A program made the position numbers and the translations under genes. Positions 1 to 5,231 of a stretch of 9,070 nucleotides of DNA are shown piece after piece. A model generated the notes under the pieces. It made no database searches and was not told where the DNA came from. It saw only the letters and a list, made by a program, of their open reading frames with translations. This DNA is from Aquiluna sp. (GTDB lineage: Bacteria > Actinomycetota > Actinomycetes > Actinomycetales > Microbacteriaceae), in NCBI GenBank assembly GCA_016780945.1, contig JADHKY010000042.1, positions 1 through 9,070 on the forward strand, written 5' to 3'. The first letter of the stretch is position 1; each line of letters starts with the position of its first letter.

Positions 1-986
1 AGTCGGGTTGTTCCATTTGTGTCAAAAACCCCTGTATCTGACTGAATGACGCAAGGAGCATCATCTGCGGCTGGGGAAGAGCAAGCTGGAAGAATCTGGT
101 GTACTTCGTCGTGTCGCGGGTCGCCCTCGCTATATGGGGTCTGCCACCAAGGCTTGGAGTAAATAGAGGTCTCGATCGCGACGTCTGCTGTTGCGTCATT
201 AAGAGTAGTGCCATTAATGCTGTCCCCGTCTGTGAAATCAATCACAAACCCGAGAGCCAATTGAATCCGGACAGCGGCACTATCCATGGCATCCATGGGC
301 ACGTACACGTTAAAACTCACCGAGGCTACTGAATCTGCCAAATCTTGATAAACGCCCGCTGTGGTTCTAGAAGCCCCCAACATAAGAGTCCCCACGGTCG
401 CGGGGAAATCATCGGATTTCTTGACATATGGAGTCAACCCATCACAAAGAGTTGGCAGACTGCCGGTTGAGGTGATTCTGCTGTTTTCAACGCCTGAACC
501 ATTGTCATTGAAATGCGCACCACCCTTGATACTGGCACCAGAGCCAACATTTCCGTCGTAGAACGCCCAGACTCGCTTGGTTTCAGCTGTTGACAGGTTG
601 GAAATTGTGATTTGAGACCTTTGGTAATAAGCCTTAGAGGAATCAGTGCAAGTTATCTCCTCGACACCACCCTGTGCCATATTGCGCATCAAAGCATTCG
701 AATTATCGCCACTACTTTTCGTGGTGAACATAGTGGTGAGCTCTCTGGCTCCCCCGCCGACTTCAAAACCCTCCAAGGGTCCGCCGCCACCAAACGCTGC
801 CGTTCTAGCACCGCTAACATCAGTCCAACTCCGAGTTAGGTCAGAGCTAACCCCGTCGACAGTAATTGTCACAGCAGTTGTCTTATTGCCTGAAAGAGCA
901 GCCTGCGCCACGAAAGGCGTTTGGGGCACAACACTTAAAAGCAGACTGGCCGAAATTGCAAGTGGTAGTAATCGTTGGGATCTCAT
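1..986 (-). CDS. Secreted protein of unknown function, C-terminus beyond window edge
   Basis: The reverse strand is open from an ATG at 986 to the left edge (328 codons, no stop), so the gene is truncated by the window. Residues 1-29 form a Sec signal peptide: basic MRSQR, a hydrophobic core, and a likely signal peptidase I site after AQA (Ala27-Gln28-Ala29). The mature part is rich in Gly, Ser, Thr, Asp and Asn, has a Gly run near 66-69 and 77-79, and shows alternating beta-like stretches. Cysteines at 113, 181, 302 and 312 could form disulfides outside the cell. I recognise no domain; an adhesin-like or surface beta-sandwich protein is a guess. No LPXTG motif or membrane anchor is visible, but the C-terminus is missing. 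An in-frame TAA two codons upstream fixes this ATG as the most distal start. The AAGGG just before it is too close for normal Shine-Dalgarno use, and a TATGCT box at 998-1003 suggests a nearly leaderless transcript. Confidence 0.8.
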   Translation of the reverse strand, partial: MRSQRLLPLAISASLLLSVVPQTPFVAQAALSGNKTTAVTITVDGVSSDLTRSWTDVSGARTAAFGGGGPLEGFEVGGGARELTTMFTTKSSGDNSNALMRNMAQGGVEEITCTDSSKAYYQRSQITISNLSTAETKRVWAFYDGNVGSGASIKGGAHFNDNGSGVENSRITSTGSLPTLCDGLTPYVKKSDDFPATVGTLMLGASRTTAGVYQDLADSVASVSFNVYVPMDAMDSAAVRIQLALGFVIDFTDGDSINGTTLNDATADVAIETSIYSKPWWQTPYSEGDPRHDEVHQILPACSSPAADDAPCVIQSDTGVFDTNGTTR

Positions 987-1330
987 CCCTTATTTGTAGC
1001 ATAGATTTTCTATTTTGTTAAGATGTCTTTACATAAATGCTAAAAAAGTTACCTCAACCACACAGTGCAGAAGGTGCGAAGGTCACTCGATTCAAGGTGT
1101 TAACAACTGACACATGCCAACGAAGCTATTTTTCTCGAGAGTCCTCTCTTTACAAGTTGGCTTGGTCCTTGGGATAGCTGTAAATGATGAAGGGTAAGTA
1201 ATCCCCTACTTGTTCACCACAATCACTCGACCGTTGAAGTTATCGTGCTGAGTCACCTTGGTTTGTTACCAGTAACTGAGATCTGTCCCATCTCGTAAGT
1301 TCTTGGTACAAAGTGATAATGCTGCCGCTT

Positions 1331-1348
1331 ATACCTCAAGAGAGGTAT
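1331..1348. repeat. Perfect 7-bp inverted repeat, 4-base spacer
   Basis: ATACCTC (1331-1337) and GAGGTAT (1342-1348) are exact reverse complements around AAGA. There is no T-tract on either side, so it is not an intrinsic terminator. It could be an operator or a small RNA hairpin, but neither neighbouring gene lies close to it. Confidence 0.5.
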
Positions 1349-1476
1349 GCCTTGTATTCGCTACAAAAACCCAAAAGAAGCCCGCATAAGAAGTCATTCC
1401 AACTTAGAGCTACATTTGCAAAACTCCACTGAACACAGTTGCGCCTTCGGTCAAACCCGCTTTATTTGCAGCGTTT

Positions 1477-1505
1477 TTGTACGTTAGTTGCGGGTGCCTT
1501 ATCCT
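1477..1505 (+). promoter_or_regulatory. Probable promoter of tRNA-Arg
   Basis: TTGTAC at 1477-1482 and TATCCT at 1500-1505 are separated by 17 bases, the standard sigma-70 spacing. The -10 box fits the actinobacterial TANNNT pattern. Transcription would start near 1511-1512, leaving a leader of about four or five bases before the mature tRNA. The -35 match is only partial (three of six bases). Confidence 0.4.
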
Positions 1506-1515
1506 TGGGAGAGAA

Positions 1516-1588
1516 GGCCTCGTAGCTCAGTGGATAGAGCAACGGTTTCCTAAACCGTGTGTCGGAAGTTCGATTCTTCTCGGGGCCA
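1516..1588 (+). tRNA. tRNA-Arg, anticodon CCT
   Basis: A 73-base cloverleaf can be folded by hand. The acceptor arm is GGCCTCG with CGGGGCC (one T-G pair) plus discriminator A at 1588. The D-arm is GCTC/GAGC, the anticodon stem ACGGT/ACCGT with loop TTCCTAA, and the T-arm GGAAG/CTTCT with loop TTCGATT. The anticodon CCT at 1549-1551 reads AGG, a codon used often in this window. After the discriminator come CC and then T, so the full CCA tail is not encoded, as is common in actinobacteria. The 3' end meets the stop codon of the converging HNH gene, and no terminator follows directly. Confidence 0.96.
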
Positions 1589-1589
1589 C

Positions 1590-2096
1590 CTAGGCAGCTT
1601 GTTGCTGCAGGGCTAAGAACTCTTGCCACTGAGGCATCGGCTTCTCAGCTCCCCGCACACTCCAAACCAGACCGGTTGGCATCTTCGGGGTGACCCTAAG
1701 CTCCCAGCCCATCTCCTGAGGGGTCTTGTCGCTCTTGGCGTTATTGCACCTTAGGCAGCAGGCGACTAGGTTCTCCCAGCTGTCCTGACCGCCACGTGAT
1801 TTGGGAATCACGTGATCAATGGTGTTGGCACTCTTGCCGCAGTAGCCGCAGCGGTGTGCATCTCTGCGCAGCACGCCTCTTCTAGAGACTGGCACCCTGC
1901 GGGAGTTGGGAATGCGAACATAGCGCTGGAGCAGAATTACCGCCGGCATGTCAAACTCCTGCTTCGCGCTGCGCACAACCTCACCACCAATCCCGGCAAG
2001 CACGGTTGCTTTTTGGTTGAGCACTAAGACCAGTGCTCTCTTGAAGGAAACGACCGCTAGCGGTTCGTAGCCTGCATTCAGTACGAGTGTGCGCAA
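1590..2096 (-). CDS. HNH endonuclease family protein
   Basis: This 168-residue protein belongs to a small HNH nuclease family widespread in actinobacteria, whose members begin much like this one (RTLVLNAGYEPLAVVSFKRA). The HNH fold is in the second half. A CGYCG zinc knuckle lies at about 83-87, TIDHVIPKSRGG at about 92-103 with the catalytic His in DH, then ENLVACCLRCNNAK with the second Cys pair and the Asn/His-position residues. Such proteins bind a metal and cut DNA, but the physiological substrate of this family is not known to me. It has no methylase or phage neighbours, which argues against a restriction or packaging role. The start is TTG at 2096, supported by AGGAG six bases upstream and by the family's usual N-terminus. 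The stop TAG (1590-1592) touches the end of tRNA-Arg. Confidence 0.9.
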   Translation of the reverse strand: MRTLVLNAGYEPLAVVSFKRALVLVLNQKATVLAGIGGEVVRSAKQEFDMPAVILLQRYVRIPNSRRVPVSRRGVLRRDAHRCGYCGKSANTIDHVIPKSRGGQDSWENLVACCLRCNNAKSDKTPQEMGWELRVTPKMPTGLVWSVRGAEKPMPQWQEFLALQQQAA

Positions 2097-2149
2097 GATG
2101 TTCTCCTATCGAATTCGCCCACACGGCTTGTGAGTATTCGTTACTGACT

Positions 2150-2198
2150 CCGGAAACAAAAAACGCGCCGCAAAAATGCGACGCGCAGGTTTTTCCGG
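2150..2198 (-). terminator. Rho-independent terminator, probably bidirectional
   Basis: On the minus strand, CGCGTCGC and GCGGCGCG pair fully (one G-U) around a six-base loop (arms at 2178-2185 and 2164-2171). They are followed by six T (complement of 2158-2163) and then GTTT. An outer 7-bp repeat CCGGAAA/TTTCCGG (2150-2156, 2192-2198) encloses it. It would end transcripts from the NlpC/P60 gene and isolate the HNH gene. On the plus strand the stem has one C-A mismatch and is followed by five T, so it may also stop antisense transcription coming from tRNA-Arg. Confidence 0.8.
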
Positions 2199-2370
2199 CA
2201 TGGGTATGCAGGGGTGTTGGTGGAGATGGATCCAGTTGCCATGCCTGGATTGCATGTCTAGTGGCACTTCACCGCCCCTTCCCAGCTAAGTCAATACTTG
2301 CAAAGAAGATTAAGTCTGCGAGGGGAAATCACGCGTTAGAAACGCTGAAGCTTTGGGTGAACTTTTGGGA
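2199..2370 (-). other. Long untranslated stretch downstream of the NlpC/P60 gene
   Basis: Between the peptidase stop (2371) and the terminator lie about 170 bases with no convincing gene. Inverted repeats are visible: ATCCAG/CTGGAT (2230-2235, 2245-2250) and GGCATGG/CCATGCC (2197-2203, 2239-2245). The two share base 2245 and the second arm falls in the first's loop, so they are mutually exclusive. It is either a long 3' untranslated region or a small RNA ending at the terminator; I found no clear promoter for the latter. Confidence 0.4.
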
Positions 2371-3102
2371 TCAGTTTTGGATGTCCGCGAGGCGAACGAT
2401 GTGGAATCTATCGGTGAAGATTGGTGCCAGCTTCACGCGGTCTCCCGGCTGAGGCGCGTGGTAGAAGTTACCGTTACCGGCGTAGACCCCGTTGTGGCTG
2501 TAGTCATTGAAGACCACGATGTCTCCGGGAACGGCCTCCTCGATAGGAACCCGCTCTGCGTATCTAGCCTGCTGATAGACGCTGTGCGGAAGCTCGATTC
2601 CAAACTGCGCGTAGACAAAAAGCACAAGGCCAGAGCAGTCAATACCGTTGGGGGTTTGACCACCAAAGACATATGGCGTTCCAACAACCTCGGCGGTTGC
2701 CTTCATGATGTTGGCGCTGGTGATTTCGGTGAATCTAGGTTCTGCTAAGTAGTCGGCAGCCAAAGGGCCACGGTAGCGCTGAGAAGATCGCTTGACCTCA
2801 AACTCCGATGCGTCAGCTGGTTGGTACTCGCCTCTGGTAAAAGAAACCGCCCTCACCGTTGCGACTGATAGTCCTTGGGATGGGGCGGAGAGCTGAACCA
2901 TTTCGTTAGAGGTAGTTAGGCCCGATACGGCAGTTGCCTCAGGAGAAAAACCATATGAGGGCAAAGCGAAAGTTGCCATCAGGCCAGTGGCCGATGCCAT
3001 GGTCCAGAATGAGCGCATGCCGCTGCGAGCGGCAACCATTTTCTTGGCCCGCTCTGCTTTTCTTAGCTCTTTGCGCGATGGCCTGGCATCAGCTGAACTC
3101 AA
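2371..3102 (-). CDS. NlpC/P60 (C40) family cell-wall peptidase
   Basis: This 243-residue exported peptidase probably cleaves stem peptides of peptidoglycan (D-Glu/diamino acid endopeptidase type). Residues 1-30 are a long basic, cytoplasmic-like N-region (SRKELRKAERAKK). A hydrophobic segment at about 32-50 acts as signal peptide or membrane anchor. A low-complexity linker leads to the NlpC/P60 domain at about 130-240. The catalytic triad can be read directly: Cys156 in GIDCSG, His203 in YSHNGVYAGNG and His215 in FYHAP. Only one NlpC domain and no LysM or SH3 repeats are present, so wall binding must come from elsewhere. The start is TTG at 3102 with a strong GGAGGA six bases upstream. It lies 48 bases after the DtxR-like gene on the same strand and may be co-transcribed, although a TATACT box in the gap suggests its own promoter too. 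Confidence 0.92.
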   Translation of the reverse strand: MSSADARPSRKELRKAERAKKMVAARSGMRSFWTMASATGLMATFALPSYGFSPEATAVSGLTTSNEMVQLSAPSQGLSVATVRAVSFTRGEYQPADASEFEVKRSSQRYRGPLAADYLAEPRFTEITSANIMKATAEVVGTPYVFGGQTPNGIDCSGLVLFVYAQFGIELPHSVYQQARYAERVPIEEAVPGDIVVFNDYSHNGVYAGNGNFYHAPQPGDRVKLAPIFTDRFHIVRLADIQN

Positions 3103-3143
3103 AAGGAATCCTCCGAGAAGTCTTTGGAACTTCTAACTGGCCA

Positions 3144-3149
3144 AGTATA
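3144..3149 (-). promoter_or_regulatory. Possible -10 box of the NlpC/P60 gene
   Basis: On the minus strand TATACT (five of six bases of TATAAT) lies just past the stop of the repressor gene. Transcription would start near 3137, giving an untranslated leader of about 35 bases that contains the GGAGGA ribosome site. No good -35 box is visible at 16-18 bases, so it is only a candidate. Flanking CTAACT/AGTTAG (3133-3138, 3153-3158) form an inverted repeat around it and could be an operator. Confidence 0.4.
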
Positions 3150-3150
3150 A

Positions 3151-3834
3151 CTAGTTAGCCATCTGTTCACACAAAAACAGGTGCTGCCCAATCGAGTCAT
3201 CAATCAGCAGACCCTCTTGATAGCCCGATGCGGTTAGCAACTTCTCACCCGACTGAATTGTCAAAATAGTCGAGGCCTTTGGCACCAGGCCCAACTGCCG
3301 AAGCTGAGTTAGGAAGCTGGTGTCTAGCTGCAGCGGCTCGCCAATCCTGCAAAGCTCATAGTCGCCTCCCGCTAGTTCACTAAGCGGCCGACAACTTTTC
3401 ACCTCTGGAGCGGGAAGCCCCAGCAGCTCAAGTCCCGGTATCGGCATTCCAAATGGCGAGTGAGTTGGGTTGTTGAGAAGCTCAATGAGTCTTCGCTCAA
3501 CGGCTTCGCTCATGACGTGCTCCCAACGACAGGCCTCGTCATGCACTCGCTCCCAGTCAAGGCCAATGACCTCGACCAGTAGCAGCTCAGCTAGCCGATG
3601 CTTACGCATCACCTCAACTGCGGTCAGCCTGCCCTCGTCGGTGAAGAGCAGCTTGCGATCTTCCTCAACCCGAAGCAGCCCATCGCGCTCCATCCGGGCA
3701 ACCGTCTGGGAGACGGTCGGACCGGAGTGGTCTAGCCGCTCGGCAATCCGAGCACGCATAGGCGTGATGCCCTCTTCCTCAAGCTCCAAAATCGCCTTGA
3801 GGTACATCTCCGTGGTGTCTATTAGGTCAGTCAT
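3151..3834 (-). CDS. DtxR/IdeR-family metal-dependent transcriptional repressor
   Basis: This 227-residue protein is close in length and sequence to the diphtheria toxin repressor and mycobacterial IdeR, which bind Fe(II) and repress iron uptake genes. The winged helix-turn-helix is at about 1-70, with recognition region HSGPTVSQTVARMERDG (36-52). The dimerisation and metal domain is at about 71-140, and a C-terminal SH3-like (FeoA) domain at about 155-225. In DtxR numbering, primary-site ligands Met10, Cys102, Glu105 and His106 and ancillary ligands His79, Glu83 and His98 are all present at the same positions. The SH3-derived ligands look altered (see findings). Cys102 and the close match favour iron over manganese sensing. 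The start ATG at 3834 has AGGA six bases upstream. It is divergent from serC and precedes the NlpC/P60 gene. Confidence 0.93.
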   Translation of the reverse strand: MTDLIDTTEMYLKAILELEEEGITPMRARIAERLDHSGPTVSQTVARMERDGLLRVEEDRKLLFTDEGRLTAVEVMRKHRLAELLLVEVIGLDWERVHDEACRWEHVMSEAVERRLIELLNNPTHSPFGMPIPGLELLGLPAPEVKSCRPLSELAGGDYELCRIGEPLQLDTSFLTQLRQLGLVPKASTILTIQSGEKLLTASGYQEGLLIDDSIGQHLFLCEQMAN

Positions 3835-3891
3835 TTATTTTCCTGTGGCTATGCAAGAAGACTAATAAAGCCGGAGGCTAAACTTACCGCC
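3835..3891. promoter_or_regulatory. Divergent promoter region of the DtxR-like gene and serC
   Basis: This 57-base gap must carry both promoters. For serC, TAAACT at 3879-3884 fits TANNNT and ends seven bases before the ATG, which suggests a leaderless mRNA; the only SD-like GGAGG (3873-3877) is 14 bases away, too far for normal use. For the repressor gene, TAGTCT on the minus strand is a possible -10. The minus-strand sequence TAAGTTTAGCCT (3875-3886) resembles one half of the DtxR/IdeR box, and AGCC-GGA-GGCT (3869-3879) is a short inverted repeat over the serC -10. Confidence 0.5.
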
Positions 3892-5007
3892 ATGGCCCAG
3901 ATTGTGATTCCCGAAAACCTCAAGCCCAAGGACGGCAGGTTCGGTTGCGGGCCATCAAAGATGCGCCCCGAGCAGATCACAAGCTTTGTGCAGTTCGCGC
4001 AGGAGCACATGGGAACCTCGCACCGCCAAATGCCAATCAGGAATCTGGTCGGCGAAATGAAGCAGGGGCTAAGTGAGCTATTCAGGGCTCCTGCGGGCTA
4101 CGAGGTGATTCTGGGTAATGGTGGTGCCTCAGCGTTTTGGGATGCCGCAACTTTTTCTCTTGCAACGCGCAAAGGACAGGCCCTTGTGCACGGAGAGTTC
4201 GGTAGCAAGTTTGCCAAGATCCTCGGTGCACCATGGCTTGCAAGTCCGACCGTAATCTCCGCAGAACCGGGCACCAGAGGTGAATTGGTAGCTGAGGCAG
4301 GTGTTGACATCTACGCCTACCCTCACAACGAGACCTCGGCGGGAGTTGTCACAAGCGTCAAGCGAGTATCGGGAGCTGACGGTGACGCTCTCATGCTCAC
4401 CGATGCCACCAGTGCCGCGGGCGGCATCGACTTCGAACTTAGTGAGACCGATGCCTACTACTTCGCACCTCAAAAGAACTTTGCCTCAGACGGTGGCCTC
4501 TGGATAGCGATGGTCTCCCCGAAGGCAATCGAGCGCATCGAGAGCGTTGCAGCATCGGATCGCTACATCCCCAACATTCTCAGTCTCAAGCTTGCCCTGG
4601 ATAACTCACGTGATAACTACACGCTGAACACGCCCGCCCTAGCCACCATCTTCTTTATGAATGAGCAGGTGAAGTGGATAAACCAAAACGGCGGACTGAG
4701 ATGGGCGGATGCGAGAACCAAGCAAAGCTCCAAGCTGCTTTTTGATTGGGCGGAGCGTACCGAGGTTACCCACGCCTTTGTAGAGAATCCCGAGCACCGC
4801 TCTCAGGTGGTCGCAACGATCAACTTCGCCGACCACATCGATGCTCTTGAGGTTGCCCAGATACTTCGCGAAAACGGAATCGTCGACACCGAGCCATACC
4901 GAAAGCTTGGAAAGAATCAGCTCAGGATTGCAACGTTTGTATCAATGGAGCCTGCAGACATAGAGGCTCTAATCGAGTGCATCGACTTTGTATTGGAGCG
5001 AATGTGA
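3892..5007 (+). CDS. serC: Phosphoserine aminotransferase, actinobacterial type
   Basis: SerC is a pyridoxal-phosphate enzyme that converts 3-phosphohydroxypyruvate and glutamate to O-phosphoserine and 2-oxoglutarate, the second step of serine synthesis in the cytosol. The 371-residue length matches the actinobacterial SerC branch. Landmarks are the N-terminal RFGCGPSKMRP (16-26), the TSHRQ motif (42-46), the cofactor-phosphate loop LGNGGASAFWD (74-84), TDATSAAGGID (170-180) with Asp171 near the pyridine nitrogen, and Lys195 in FAPQKNFASDGGLW as the Schiff-base lysine. Asn-Thr-Pro (246-248) and the C-terminal LRIATF region are also typical. The start ATG at 3892 gives the expected N-terminus and probably begins a leaderless transcript. 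Its stop TGA overlaps the GTG start of the next gene by GTGA-type overlap, so the two are likely translated in a coupled way. Confidence 0.96.
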   Translation: MAQIVIPENLKPKDGRFGCGPSKMRPEQITSFVQFAQEHMGTSHRQMPIRNLVGEMKQGLSELFRAPAGYEVILGNGGASAFWDAATFSLATRKGQALVHGEFGSKFAKILGAPWLASPTVISAEPGTRGELVAEAGVDIYAYPHNETSAGVVTSVKRVSGADGDALMLTDATSAAGGIDFELSETDAYYFAPQKNFASDGGLWIAMVSPKAIERIESVAASDRYIPNILSLKLALDNSRDNYTLNTPALATIFFMNEQVKWINQNGGLRWADARTKQSSKLLFDWAERTEVTHAFVENPEHRSQVVATINFADHIDALEVAQILRENGIVDTEPYRKLGKNQLRIATFVSMEPADIEALIECIDFVLERM

Positions 5008-5231
5008 AGCTATTTGTCCGTCACGTTGAGCGCAAGCCCGATCCCGAGCCGGTGAATGTCAACCAGAAGCTAGTTGTCTTCGTCGGCACCGGCGTCTGGG
5101 CCATCGTCCTGGTTGTTCTGCTCGCGTTTTACCAGTCGCTTGCGGACGCGGGTCTTCTTTGGTGGCTCCACACCGCCATCGTTGGAATTCTGCTCGGTGG
5201 CGTCGCCTACCTCATGGTCAGAAACAACTGA
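5004..5231 (+). CDS. Small two-helix membrane protein, DUF2530-like
   Basis: This 75-residue protein has a charged, cytoplasmic-like N-terminus (HVERKPDPEPV), then two hydrophobic helices (about 24-44 and 50-70) joined by a short loop with QSLADAG, and ends RNN. Length, the RKPDPxPV-like start and the position after serC fit the actinobacterial DUF2530 family, whose function is unknown. I chose GTG at 5004 because it overlaps the serC stop and has GGAG (4995-4998) five bases upstream. An earlier ATG at 4977 in this frame lies inside serC with no ribosome site. The gene converges on the DUF3027 gene, and its last 53 codons plus stop lie opposite that gene's 3' end. Confidence 0.75.
   Translation: MKLFVRHVERKPDPEPVNVNQKLVVFVGTGVWAIVLVVLLAFYQSLADAGLLWWLHTAIVGILLGGVAYLMVRNN

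Larger units (their letters stand above)
987..1515. other. Gene-poor AT-rich intergenic stretch (529 bases)
   Basis: No reading frame here has a convincing start, ribosome site and protein-like composition. A hand count of 1021-1200 gives 75 G+C of 180 (about 42%), clearly below the neighbouring housekeeping genes such as serC. It holds the upstream region of the secreted-protein gene on the left, several short palindromes (TGTTAACA at 1098-1105, TCTCGAGA at 1133-1140, GTTAC-CA-GTAAC at 1265-1276) and the tRNA promoter on the right. A frame near 1281-1431 (about 50 codons) ends in a basic stretch but has no family resemblance that I can see. The stretch could be regulatory, or decayed remains of accessory genes beside a tRNA. 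Confidence 0.6.

Noticed and set aside
99..999. Several plus-strand open frames of 66-117 codons
   Set aside because: They lie antisense to the long secreted-protein frame, have no ribosome sites or family resemblance, and the minus-strand frame has a clear signal peptide.
1281..1431. Possible small basic protein of about 50 codons in the gene-free stretch
   Set aside because: The only start candidates (GTG 1313 or ATG 1319) lack a ribosome site and the sequence resembles nothing I know.
1516..1590. tRNA-Arg as an integration site with attachment repeats
   Set aside because: I found no second copy of the tRNA 3' end in the window and no integrase, and the DNA past the 3' end is a conserved gene.
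2211..2229. G-rich run that might form a quadruplex
   Set aside because: Only pairs of G are available in most tracts, so at best a weak two-layer structure; no reason to link it to a function.
2145..2246. 33-codon minus-strand frame beginning MATGSIS
   Set aside because: It runs through the terminator hairpin and lacks a properly spaced ribosome site.
2353..2748. 131-codon plus-strand frame
   Set aside because: It is antisense to the NlpC/P60 domain, whose catalytic residues are intact, and shows no domain of its own.
3470..3865. 131-codon plus-strand frame, very rich in Ser and Arg
   Set aside because: It is antisense to the DtxR-like gene. The Ser/Arg-rich composition is the usual by-product of reading the opposite strand of an actinobacterial gene.
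4129..4473. 114-codon minus-strand frame inside serC
   Set aside because: It is antisense to conserved SerC motifs and has no ribosome site or family resemblance.
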